Origin: Pyropia yezoensis
Taxonomy: Eukaryota > Rhodophyta > Bangiophyceae > Bangiales > Bangiaceae
Assembly (NCBI GenBank): GCA_009829735.1
Contig: CM020620.1
Location: forward strand, 22,294,020-22,358,019
Length of the DNA stretch: 64,000 nt
Direction of reading: 5' to 3'
Below the pieces are notes generated by a model. The model was not told the origin of the DNA. It ran no database searches and worked only from the letters and a program-made list of their open reading frames with translations. Of this stretch, positions 1 through 11,000 are shown in pieces. The first letter of the stretch is position 1. Each line of letters starts with the position of its first letter. Position numbers and translations under genes: made by a program.

Positions 1-1440
1 GCGGCCACCCTCCCCAGAGCCACCGTTGCTGGCACCCCCCGTCGCCGCGCCGCCGACGTCACCCCCCGCCTCTTTGCCTCCCCGGCCGCGGCCAACCGAG
101 CCGGGCGTCCCATCCGTAGACCCGTCCCGCTTCTCCCCACTGCCCCTTCCGCCGGCAACGGCACCACCGGCAGGCGAAGCGCCAGCCACGGCGGCGCCAC
201 CACCCCCTTCTCTGCCACCCCCCCCGGCCCGGACCGCGGCCGATGCGCGGGAAAAGTACCACCGCGACACGGTGCCGCGGTCGCTCCACGCAAACAGCGT
301 GCCCGCCGACGGGGCGGTAAGACACGCGATACACCGACCATCCTCCTCGCCCAGGCGCACCGCCCCCAACGGCCGCACGTCCACATTGCCCGACCTGGCA
401 AGGAACACGTGCCACACACAGATGCGGCGCGGTTCGGCCGAAGAGACCGTCACGACCGCCACGGAGCCATCGCTGACGCCGCCCGCGGCCACCGACGCAC
501 AGCGGAGGCTGCCACCAAACACACGCGCCAGCGATGGGTCCTCACTGACAGGCGTCCATGACAGCATGCGCTTATGGCGGTGCTGGGCGCCGCCCGGGGT
601 AGGCACCGGCACCATCTCATCGTCCACGCGGAGGACGTGAAGGGCACCGCTGGCCAGCACAGACACAATGGAGCAGCCGCCCTTGGACCAGCCGACCGAG
701 AGGACCGCCGAGTGGAGGGACATGGATTGAACAGCGACCCACACGTTGACTCGCCGGTCCTGTGGGCACCCACACAACAGAGGTAGTATCGAAAAGACCA
801 GAGGGTCACCAGCACAGAAACACATGCCAAACCGCACACAAAAACGCAGTCACCAGTTAGACTGCATCCAGCATTCGGCTGCTCTCATTACCCGTGCGCA
901 TCACGAGGACCTCACCCTTCATCAACTGCACTGTCCAGACATACACCAATCCACCAACCTCCCCACCCCATCCCAACCCCCTCGCCATCCCCACGACTGT
1001 CAGCGCAACCTGCTGTCAACACCCCCGGCACCAACCGCTTTCCCTTCTCCCCCGCCCATTCGTCCACGCACGATGCCGCCTCCTCCCGCCAAACGTCCCC
1101 CCCCCCCCCCCCCCCCCCCCCTCCACCCCCCCTCTCCGAGACCTACCTTGGCAATCCAAATGGTCAGCCGCGACGCCGCGTCCGCGACAAGCAGAAGGGG
1201 CGGCTTATCCCGGCGCGGCCGCCACGCCACGTGCCGCGCGGGCGCCCGCTTGTACGCGAGGAGCATGGTCGTCTCCCCCGGCGCGTCAGCGTGAAAGATG
1301 TGCACAGCGCCGTCGCCGCTAATGACGGCGACCAGGTCGTCCGCGTCGGACCACGAAAGGAGGCCATAGCCGAGCCGGTTCGCCACCGTCCCCGACGCCG
1401 ACAGCGGCCGTACCACCGCCGCAGAGTAGAGGTGCTGCAT
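1..1440 (-). CDS. WD40-like beta-propeller protein, possibly Mediator subunit 16 (3' end outside window)
   Basis: Two exons on the minus strand. Exon 1 is 1440-1147 (98 codons, true ATG at 1440). The intron is 760-1146, with donor GTAGGT and acceptor CCACAG. Exon 2 is 759 to the window edge and stays open for 253 codons in the same phase. The spliced product (at least 351 aa) has short WD40-like strands such as DDLVAVISGDGAVHIF and LLLVADAASRLTIWIAK, then a Gly/Ser-rich stretch near the edge. The order of strands and the LLVAD...IW motif recall the N-terminal propeller of Mediator subunit 16, which links transcription factors to the Mediator tail. That identification is tentative, because many WD40 proteins would look alike at this length. 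The rest of the gene lies before position 1. A C-rich tract (G-run 1481-1497 on plus) precedes the ATG. Confidence 0.55.
760..1146 (-). other. Intron of the WD40-like gene
   Basis: The intron is bounded by donor GTAGGT (plus 1141-1146) and acceptor AG (plus 760-761). It contains a long homopolymer (C-run on plus near 1100-1120) and keeps the reading frame (phase 0). The coding-like frame of exon 2 fits directly onto exon 1. Confidence 0.6.
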
Positions 1441-4400
1441 CGCAACCGGTTGGGGTGGGGGAGCGGGGGGGAGGAGGGGAAGGGGGGGGGGGGGGGAGGC
1501 AAGAACGCTCGCTCAGGTGGCGGCGTTCCGCTCCAGCGGGGATGCACCCCGCCGCCGCGGCAGCGGGCGCCGCGGCCGTCGATGCCGCGGCAGTCGTCCC
1601 AGCAGCACCCAGGCGGGAGGCGGCGGCAGTTCCCCGCACCCCCCCCCACCCCCGCCTCGGCCACCCGCCGCCGCGGGGCGCGGGAAGCCGCGCGAGGCGC
1701 GGGGGGTGCGCAATGGGCACAATGGGCACGTGCAAGTCACGGCGGGGGGGAAGGGGGGAGACGGGAGCGGGGGGGGGGGGTCGGGGGGGGGGGGGGGGCG
1801 GGGCGGGTGGCGCGATGCGTCACACGCGCCGTGACGGCGTGCGATGACGGTGCCGGGCGCGGCGGCGACGCGCTGCGCCGGCGCGCCGCGGCAGCACGGC
1901 AGCGGGTGCCCCCCCGCCTCCACACACCCCGTAAGCGTGCGCGCGCGCGGGGCCGGGAGCGGGGGGGAGGCGCCCCGCCCATCAGCGGCGGCTGGTGGAC
2001 GCGTCGGTCGGGCCGACTGCGGGTGGGGGCAGCCGCCCGAGGAGAGGGACGGCGGCAGAGTGGCCCGGGCGTGTGTGCGGTACAAGAAAAAGTGGATCTT
2101 GTTTTGGAGCCTGGGAAGTCGCTGAACCAATGAAAACGCTTTCTCTTGTGTGCTGACCCGTGCGTCAGCGACGGTACAGCACGTACCATACATTTTCGGA
2201 ACATGTCAACGTGAACGTGGCAGACGTGGGGCCGGCAGAGCATTGCGTCGTCAGAGAAGTGATGGTGGAAGAGGGGAATGTCTGTCATGTCCATTACAGC
2301 CAACAATGACGGGAGTGACAGCACGACAGCATTCACGCACTCGATCCAGGGCCAGTGGTCCAAGCCTTGGGGCGATGAAAATCGTGTCGTCCAATGAGGA
2401 AGCATCTTACCTCTATTATATCTGCTTTCCCGGGCCAACCAGCCCTCAGAGATCATCACTCGGTGAGATCCCATTGGTCCTTTGTTGAACTGAGAGCAGC
2501 AGCACGGTGCGAACGTGGCAAGTTGATTTCACGCAACACGTGTGATGATCAACTCCATTGTGTGCAAGCAATTGGGAGAGTACTCGAAACAGAGGGACGT
2601 CTCCTCAGGCGTGCCCAGGGCGCCCAAGCGGCCACCACCTCCGCCACCGCCGCCGTCTTCGCCGCCTTCGCCGCCGCTACCGCCGCCGCTACCGCCGTAG
2701 CCGCCGCCGCGGCCGCCACTGCCACCGAAGTCGCCGCCGTTGCACCCGCCGCCGCGCGTCGCCGACCCCGCCGCCGCTGCCGCCGCCGCCGCCGCTGCAC
2801 CCGCCGCAGCCCGGCGACGCTCCCGCACGGCCGGCACAGCGGCGCGGCCGGCGCGGCCGGCGCGGCCGCCCGCCGGTGCCGCGCCGCGGCCGCGCCGCGG
2901 CCGCCGCAATTCGCCGCGATGGCAACGCCCCCGTTCTTCTCCGTCGCGCGGCCCGACCCCGCTCGCGGCTTCCTCCCCGCCGCCATGTCTGCTGCCGCCG
3001 CCGCATCGCTGCCACAGGCGCCTGCCGCTGTGTTGGGAGACGTGCATTGCGTTGAGCGCCATGTCGAGCTGAGCGACCAAGTCACACCCTGACGGTGCCT
3101 CAGCAGAAGGGGTCGGGCGGGCTCACCGGACCCTTTCTCGTCTAGAGCAGCTGCGTGACGTCAACTCGTTCAGTCTGGACCATGGAGAGTGACTAAGGCG
3201 CAGTTCAGCGGCTGCGACGAATGCCCTTCACGGTATTTAGCAATGTGACTCATACCACTTACATCAGACACTTGCAATTAGGCTGCATATCGTGCTGAAA
3301 CGTGGCAAGTTGACTTTCCAAGGCGCATTCAAAGCTTTTCTCACCCGTGCATTCAAAGAAATAAAAAGCTACCAAAGACATGGTACGGCGGCCAATCCGG
3401 CGCCTTGCGAAACCCAGGTCTACAAAGCTAATCAGCAACGACTTTCAAATACATTAAGTAGTTACACCCGAGAAAAGCCCATTGGACGAGGGACGAGCAT
3501 CGAGTGTTGAACAATTGGTTGAAAAGAGTCGAATCTGGGGACACCAAAAACTGGATGGAATCCGATCTTGAGGAAGAATAACCGGGCCAACCTCTTGGTT
3601 GTCACGGTCGGTGCACACTACACCACCTGAAACTCCGAGGGCCCAATAACGTCAGTCCCTGACGAGGGGCGACGCTGGTGTGAGAGCAGCCTCTCGTCGC
3701 GCGTCGGTCCATCATCCCCCATCTTGCATCTCTCCCTCTCACGGGATAGTCTACCATCGTACAGCAGTTCCCCGAGAGCCAGCCGCGAGCTGGTATCTCA
3801 CAGCGGACCAATAGCGCGCTGAAGCCCTTTGTCTTTGATCCGGCGATGACTGGCTCCATACGCACCGAATCTTGCATCGAACGCTGGTTGGTCAGAACGC
3901 TGTCGTTTTCTCGAGCGATATCGCGAGCTTTCCCCCTATTTTGCCCCGACCCCCTCCCGAGCAGTGGGAGAGTTCGCGCCTGGTGCCTGTTCATGGGTGT
4001 TCACTTTTCGATGTTGTCAGAATTCTTGAACAAGATCCACATCACACTGCTTCCACGACCACGCGGAGCAGTCAGTGGTCAGGGGTGTTTCAGAAGACTG
4101 CCCTCAGGAAGTCGTGAAAACCTCTGTAAAGATGCTGACCCCCCACAAAGGCTGTGAAGGCCGCATTGCTTGGTAATGTAGATGAGTAGCTTTAGAAAAA
4201 CTGCGCAGCACTGCCAAGGCTGCTGGTGAGGGACCTGCGCCCCTTGCTTCTCGACTGCGTCGTCGTATCCTCACAGAAGTCACATTAAATATAAACAACC
4301 CCGTATTGCTGAGATATTTACACGCTTAATTCCTTCACGTGCTAACATGGGACCTGAATGGGCGAACATAGAGCTTCGGCAACTCGGGTTGTTGGCTCGT

Positions 4401-5478
4401 CGGAAATTCGTACCCCTTGTGCTGGGGTATACTAGCGACGTGACCACGCCACGCACCCAGATTCGCGTGATCTGCGGCCAGTATAAAAACTGTGAGCTTT
4501 CACGGTTATTATAGATTTGAACGGCAGAGGCGTCGTAGCAACCAGGCCAGGCTTCCCAGGGCTTGTGGAGGCTTTCGAGTGCTGGTTGCGGGAGCTTCCA
4601 ACACCGCGATAAAACGCATCAGCCTTATGATTGGTCGATGCAAACTTGAGGCTTATGATTAATCGTGTGCTGATTTAAGTGCTCCACGTGCAGCAGCTGG
4701 ATCGCGAAAGATATCGATTCGTATAATTCATGCTCTGAGTGAATTTAAGTTGCATATTATAAAAATGTCAGCGACGCTCATGGAGGTGGTCGCTTGTGCA
4801 TCACTTATGGCGTTTTACTATGGAAGACCCCTTTTTTGAAGCAACCAAGCTTCTCATTTTCTCAGAACTGTCGATGCAGCTCGACGAGTTCTTGCTAGTC
4901 ATGCTCTTTGTTCTCCACCTCCTCGTATTGGTTGTCTCTCACTGCCATTTCTGCGGAAAGAACGTGTCACGTACATTGCGACGGAGATGAGGAGAGTGTC
5001 GAGTACTGTAGGGGTCAGGAAGGATACTTCCTAGGACAGTGGTTGAGCTCACGGTACTGGCCTGCGCACCGTACGCATCAGCTTACAAATTTGGAGGCCA
5101 GCTGGGGCCACGGAGCTTTTGATTGGACGCCTTGCGTTAGGCCGCTCCCAGTACTGAAGTTTTCTGTCGAGCGAGGGTGTCTAGCGTCTTCAGAGCTGAC
5201 AACCTTCCGGAGCCCGTATCTCTGGTCGGGCTTTTGGAAAAGGATGAGTTTTCTAAAGTAAACTGCCACATATGCCGTTCGTTTTGCATCTGTACCGTGG
5301 TGTCCCGCTACATTTTTTCGCGGTAAGGCGTAAAAGCTAGCGTCTGTTGGCAGCGAGAGGAGTGCAAGGCGACGTCAGCTCTTTTTCATTAGCTCGGGCG
5401 GGGGCCCCTGGGGACGTTGCCATGCGGGCCGAATCCGCGACAGCCAGCGATTATGTGACAGCAGTGGCGGGCCATTGT
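1441..5478. other. Gene desert with G-runs and a GCC-rich low-complexity block
   Basis: No convincing gene is seen. 1441-2080 is G/C homopolymer-rich and is probably the promoter and leader of the minus-strand WD40 gene. 2634-2900 is a degenerate GCC/GGC trinucleotide array that creates overlapping Gly-, Ala- and Arg-rich open frames on both strands. 3100-5470 is markedly less GC-rich, like the transposon-laden parts of the window, with only short unsupported ORFs. It may be old degraded mobile DNA, but nothing was recognised. Confidence 0.5.
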
Positions 5479-5947
5479 TGTGGCAGTATTGACCCCCAGG
5501 TAGGGGGGCAACACGCGCCATGCAAGGGGCGGCAGGCCACTAGCCTGATCCGTTCCTCCCCCTGCATTTGGGTCCGTATTCCCTAAGTTTGGGATGGTTA
5601 GCTTAGTAGTAAATTCAACTTGGATTTGAGGGTTTTCTGCATTTATCGTCTTGAATTTTCGTGTGGCCCGGTGGGCAGGTGCTGGGGTGGGAGATTCTGA
5701 GTGGCGAGATTCTGAGGGGACCCTGGGGGGATAAGGGGAGGGACAGCGGGGCTTGGCCCTGCGTCCCCGTCCCGACCAAGAAACTGTTGGACCACACACC
5801 ATCCTCTTGTTTGTCAGTGGGGGGTTTGCCCCACAACAGGGACAGAGTGTGTGCGACTTGCACTTCTTCCGGTTCTCCCGACACGGGAGGCAGCCCTTGT
5901 ACACCGCCCCAACTTGGGTGCCGTGTGTGTAAGTGGTTTTTGCCACA
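5479..5947 (+). repeat. 5' LTR of element 1
   Basis: 469 bp, TGTGGCA...TGCCACA. It matches 14387-14855 at all but about four positions: two near 5516-5518, one near 5527 and one near 5594. Confidence 0.95.
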
Positions 5948-5949
5948 CT

Positions 5950-5969
5950 TGGTGGAGCAGCAGGGGACA
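5950..5969 (+). promoter_or_regulatory. Primer binding site of element 1
   Basis: TGGTGGAGCAGCAGGGGACA begins two bases after the 5' LTR. The leading TGG pairs with a tRNA CCA end. The first 19 bases are identical to the site in element 2 on the opposite strand, although the LTRs of the two families are unrelated. The primer tRNA was not identified. Confidence 0.75.
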
Positions 5970-6066
5970 GAGGTAAACTTTACCGCCGGGTGCACCCGGG
6001 TGTAGGGGGCCCTCTGTCTCAGAGGAACGGTGGACTTGGACCGTGTCATACGGATCGTCAGCCAGC

Positions 6067-8013
6067 ATGGCTAGTTCGGACCCCCCGTCGTCCGGGGAGT
6101 ACACGGGTGACGCACGTACTTCAGTGCCTTTGAATACTGGTGAGACACAGGTGGGTTTACCTGGGGTCGCAGAGGGACTAGAGGTCCCTCAAACCAGCAG
6201 GACTGGAAGTGCGGGCGGGCAACAGGCCACCCCGACTCAGTCGGGAGTTCGCTCGGGTGACACTTCTGATGTGGGTGGGCCGAAGTCTGGCCACCGTGTG
6301 GTACACTCAACGGGAGCGTCCCAAGGGGTGAGGACTGTCCCCGCGGGTTCCACTCGGGTTGGAGCCACTTTTGGCTTGGAGCCGTCGCCAACTAGGCTTT
6401 CGGAGAACGGCGGACCTCCGTTGGTCGGCGATGGGCTCGCGCCCATGCCCCCGGTTGAGACCCCTGAGGATCGTGGTTACCCCTCAGGTGGACTCTCGGA
6501 GGCGGACCGAGACTCAACTGGAGTCGACAATCCACTCCTCGCGGAAACTGTCCGTCGGGAGGCGACCAATGTGTTGCGGCAGACTTTGCCGGACCTGGTG
6601 GTCACGATGACGAACACTATTCTGAATCAGATTGTGGCGAGTTTGCCAGATGGTCTTAATGTCCAGACTGGATTGGGGCTTTCGAGCCCGCAGGCGCAGG
6701 GGGAATCCCTCCTCACGCCTATCTCGGGTCGCCCCGAACAGGGGGCGACACCTGTGACTCCCAACGAGGGAGCCACACCACACTCGGTGGGGCGTACGCC
6801 CTTCACGGGGGAGTTTCCCCCGGAAACGCCGGCGGCTACACCCAGCGCGCCGAGCCAGGCTACAGGCACTGAGGATCAACTTACCCCAGTGCCACAGCGG
6901 CTGTTCCCTCAACGTGAGGTGCCGCCCAAGATCCAGGTAGCCAACCCGGTCTACCAGAGGATCTTTGACTGTGAGACCTACGCCCTCCACAACAAGTCGG
7001 TGGCGTATGGTCCTGACCAGGCCCGAGCCATGGGCCGTGCCAAGAAGAATGCACTTCACTCTTTTGGGCACAAAGCGGAGTGGGATGGAACTCCCCCCCT
7101 CCGTGTCTTTGAGCTCCTACGTCGTTTCACAAAAGCCTGTGACGACAATGCCATAAGTGAAGGCATGGCGTTCTATATGCTACATGAATTCACGAAGGGG
7201 GACCTGCGGACAGAACTTATGTCCGTCATGCCCAGCTCCTCAAGTGGAGGCGCTGGTGAGGTGACGTCCTATTTGGAGCTCGTCAACTGGTTGTTGAGAG
7301 TCATGGTTGATGAAGCGGTGTTGGCTTCTCAAGTCGAGGAGTTTACGCAAGCCCATCAGGAAGAGGCGGAGGACGAGTTGTCCTTTGCGGAGCGAGTCCG
7401 TAAGCTGAACAATCTTTGTGGGTTTCTTCATCCACAAGCTGTGGTGAAGAGTCGGTTTGTGGAGGGACTCCATTGGTCAGTCCGGATGTAGACCCGGGAG
7501 AATAACACTGCCCGGGCGACCCTGACCGAGTTGGCTAGGTTCGCCTACCGCAGAGGCGAGGCCTACCGCAAGTTGCGGGAGGAACAACGCCAGGAGCGTC
7601 AAGCCGAGTTGGCCAAGGAACGGGAGGAGGCGCGCCAGGCCAGAGAGTGGAGAGAGGCACGCCGAATCCGCAAGGAGAGGGTGGTAGCTGCCGTGGGAAC
7701 TTCCCAGGGTATCTCTTCGTCTTCCCCAGTTGGGAAGACCCCTCCGGGAACTGACAATCGGTGTTGGAACTGCAACTCCGATGGACACTGGGCATATGAT
7801 TGCCCCAAGTTGAGTAAACGCATCCAACAACTTGTTAGGAATGCGAGTAAGAAGTCGGCTACGAACGAAGTACGTTCACGCCGCGAGGGTGGGTCTCGAC
7901 CGGTGGTGGCGGTCGCCACACCCTCGGCGGAGGGGGCGGACACGTCGTCCTCGGACTCGTCGTCTTCCCCTTCGTCCTCAGATTCGGACGCCAAGTCGGC
8001 GGGAAACGAATGA
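6067..8013 (+). CDS. gag: Gag of element 1, with one in-frame TAG
   Basis: The start is the ATG at 6067 (GCCAGCATGG context); the open frame extends a little upstream only through non-ATG codons. The frame runs to a TAG at 7489-7491, continues in the same frame with no other stop, and ends with TGA at 8011-8013. The product without the TAG would be 648 codons: a low-complexity N-terminus, a capsid-like helical region (about residues 290-500), a basic/acidic coiled region with many RxEE repeats, and a CCHC zinc knuckle CWNCNSDGHWAYDC near 7765-7806. The C-terminus is Ser/Asp-rich. Alignment by eye to the gag of element 2 shows the TAG where element 2 has Ser. The end of the frame carries the GGGAAAC frameshift site. 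Confidence 0.85.
8001..8007 (+). promoter_or_regulatory. Putative -1 ribosomal frameshift site (GGGAAAC) between gag and pol
   Basis: G GGA AAC sits in the zero frame of gag exactly as X XXY YYZ. The gag stop follows after one codon and pol is in the -1 frame. Downstream, GAGCT (8020s) can pair with AGCTC about 10 bases later. ATGA at 8010-8013 would also allow stop-start reinitiation for this element. Confidence 0.7.
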
Positions 8014-11000
8014 CCGTTGGAGCTGGTCGTCCGAAGCTCACAACGGCAGCCTCGGCCAAGTGGGTCAAGAGGACGAACCAACCGTGCCGGATACTGCGGC
8101 GACCTAAGGGAGTCCGCCCACCTCGGGTAGGACTCCCCAAGAACGTAAACCCACGTCCGGTCATCGCGGTGCTGGCGGGTGAGAACTTCCAGGTGGCTGG
8201 ACGGGTGCAACTTGCCCCCGGCCGCGCCTGTTGTGCCCGTATCGTACTTGATACCGGGTCAGGAGCCTCCTTGATACGCAAGTCGCTATTACCGAAGGAG
8301 AGGAAGCTCCAACGCTGGAAGTCTCAAGCTGACCATCTGATCGATATCAATGGTGGGGTACTTCCCATCGTCGGTGCCGTGACCCTACCAACTAGGTTGG
8401 GGACCCATGAGGTCGACGTGACCTATGGAGTAGTTGAGAATATATCGGTACCCCTGCTTCTGGGTACCCCCTATGTTGTTACACAAGTGCCTTTGATTTG
8501 TGGCCCTGAGTATTGGGTCAGGTTGATGAATGGGGAAACCATCCCCATCCTTGGTAAGGGAAAGTCTGTGGCTCCTGTGCCAGTCTCACAGTCGAAGCCT
8601 GTTTGTTCTGTGAGGGAAGGGTTTACTGCTACCCTGCGTTTAGCCCGTAAAGTCACGTTGCCCCCCAACTCGGTGGCGCACGTTGACGTTGTAACTGATT
8701 ATACGGGGAACGGGTTGGTGCACCCTTACCCCCGTCTTGCTCGCAAGCACCAAGTGCATGTTGCCCTTGGCACGATGGACTCCAAAGCCGCAGTCCCGTG
8801 GAGGATCCAGGTGATGAACCTGAGCTCGTCGCCCAAGTACTTCAAGTCGGGAGCCAAGTTCGGCTATATCGACCAACACGAGGGACCGGTAGTAGCGGTC
8901 ACCCTCAACGCGGGCGCAAGTAGCGACCCGAAGTCCGGAAAGGAGAAGCATCAAGCCAAGTCGGCCGCCTCTCCTCGGCCCCATGTGAACATGGAGGGTG
9001 TCCCACCCAGGTTGAGAGTTCAAGTTGAACGCCTCTTGGACCAATATCACAAGTTGTGGGATGGTCAATTGGGACTCATGAGAGCCACCCAACACCGGAT
9101 CGAGTTGAAGCCCGGTGCACCCCCTATACGCCAACAACCGTATAGGGGAGGACCCCGTTCAAGGGCCCTCGTGAAGGAGCAAGTTGCTCGCATGGAGGCC
9201 CTCGATGTGATCGAGGCCAGTAACGCCGAGTGGGCGAGTCCGGTGGTTATCGTCCCCAAAGTTGATGGGACCCCCCAGTTCTGTATCGACTACCGTAAGC
9301 TCAACGAGAGCACGGTGAAGGACAGTTATCCCCTACCTAGGATGGACGACTGTCTGGACTCCCTGGGGGAGGCGAACGTGTTCTCTACCCTGGACGGTAA
9401 CGCGGGGTACTGGCAAACTTCCATTGCCCCGGAGGACAGGCACAAAACTACCTTTACCTGTCACTGTGGTACCTACCAGTGCAAGCGTCTACCGTTTGGC
9501 CTGTGTAACGCGCCGGCAACTTTCCAGCGCGCTATGGACATGATTCTGGCCGGAGTACGGTGGCAGATCTGTCTCGTGTACCTAGACGATATCATTGTGT
9601 TCTCCCGAAGTCCGGAGGAACACATTGGCCATCTTGGCCAGGTGTTCAAGCTACTTGCTGACGCCGGTGTGTCACTGAAGGCGAGTAAGTGCCACCTCTT
9701 CACTCAAGAGGTGGAATACTTGGGACATGTTGTCCGTCCGGGGCGTCTCAGTGTCAACGAGAAGAACTTGATGGCCATCCGTAAGGCTCAGTACCCCCGG
9801 ACCCAGACCCAGATGAGGAGCTTCCTCGGGATGTGTAACGTGTACCGACGTTTCACCAAGGGCTTCGCCAAGGTGGCGAAACCGTTGAATGAGTTAGTGA
9901 GCTCAACGCTACCGAAGAACCTGCCTCCCCCAAGGCGGGTGGAGCAGGAATCCTTTGAGACTCTTCGGGACCTTCTGCTGAAGCCCCCTATCCTGGCTAT
10001 TCCCAGGTTGGGAGGCCACCACATCCTGAATGTGGACGCTAGCTACGAACAACTTGGTTGTGTGTTGCTTCAGCAGCAGCCGGACATGGAGTACTTGCCG
10101 GTGGGATACTTCAGCAAGGGGCTGAACTCGGCCGAGAAGAACTACGGAGTCACCGAGTTGGATGGACTCGCAGTGGTGTGGGCGGTGAAGTCCCTTCGTC
10201 ACTACCTAGAGGGTGAGAAGTTCCTCATCCGCTGTGACCACCGCGCGTTGCAGTTCATCTTCAAGACGGACTGTACGAACACGCGTCTCAACCTGTGGAG
10301 GGTGCGACTGGCACCCTTCAACTTTGATATTGAGTACCGACCTGGCAGGCAACATGCCCTTGCCGACGGCCTCTCTCGGGTACCTACCGAGGGGCTCGAC
10401 ACTAACCCAGTCGATGAGGACATCCCCATCGTGGGGGTAGTCACGCGCTCGGGTCAGGCGTTGAACCCCGAGGCGCCAGGGAACAAGAAGTACTTGCCCC
10501 TGTCCCTGGACGAGGTGGTGAAGGCCCAGGCCGAAGATCCCTTCTGCAAGTCGCAGAGGGATACACTGGATACAGTGGCGGAGACGCGGTTCTTTCTGGG
10601 AGACGATGGCCTCCTCATGAGGAGGGGGGTATTCCAGGGGACCGAACAACTTGTCGTCTCCGCATCCCTCAAGGACAGTACCCTTGAGAGGGAGCATAAC
10701 GCTCCCACAGGTGGACACCTGGGGTCTAGTAAACTGTGCCAGACCCTGAGGACCAGGTACTACTGGCCGTCCATGGTGGTGGAAATCTACAGTTGGGTGG
10801 CTGCCTGCACAAGTTGTGCACAGAACCGTCTGATGGAACGGCGGCCTACTACGGCTATGCTATTGTTCCCGGCCAAGGAGCCCCTTGCCGCGTTGGCGAT
10901 GGACATCCTTGGGCCACTGCCAGTGACCGAGGAGGGCAACCAGTACCTCCTGGTCATCTGTGACCGCTTCACGAAACTTACGCGAGCGATCCCACTGGCA

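Noticed and set aside
2529..3062. Gly-rich minus ORF starting MALNAMHV
   Set aside because: It mainly reflects a GCC/GGC trinucleotide array; other frames are equally open and no domain is visible.
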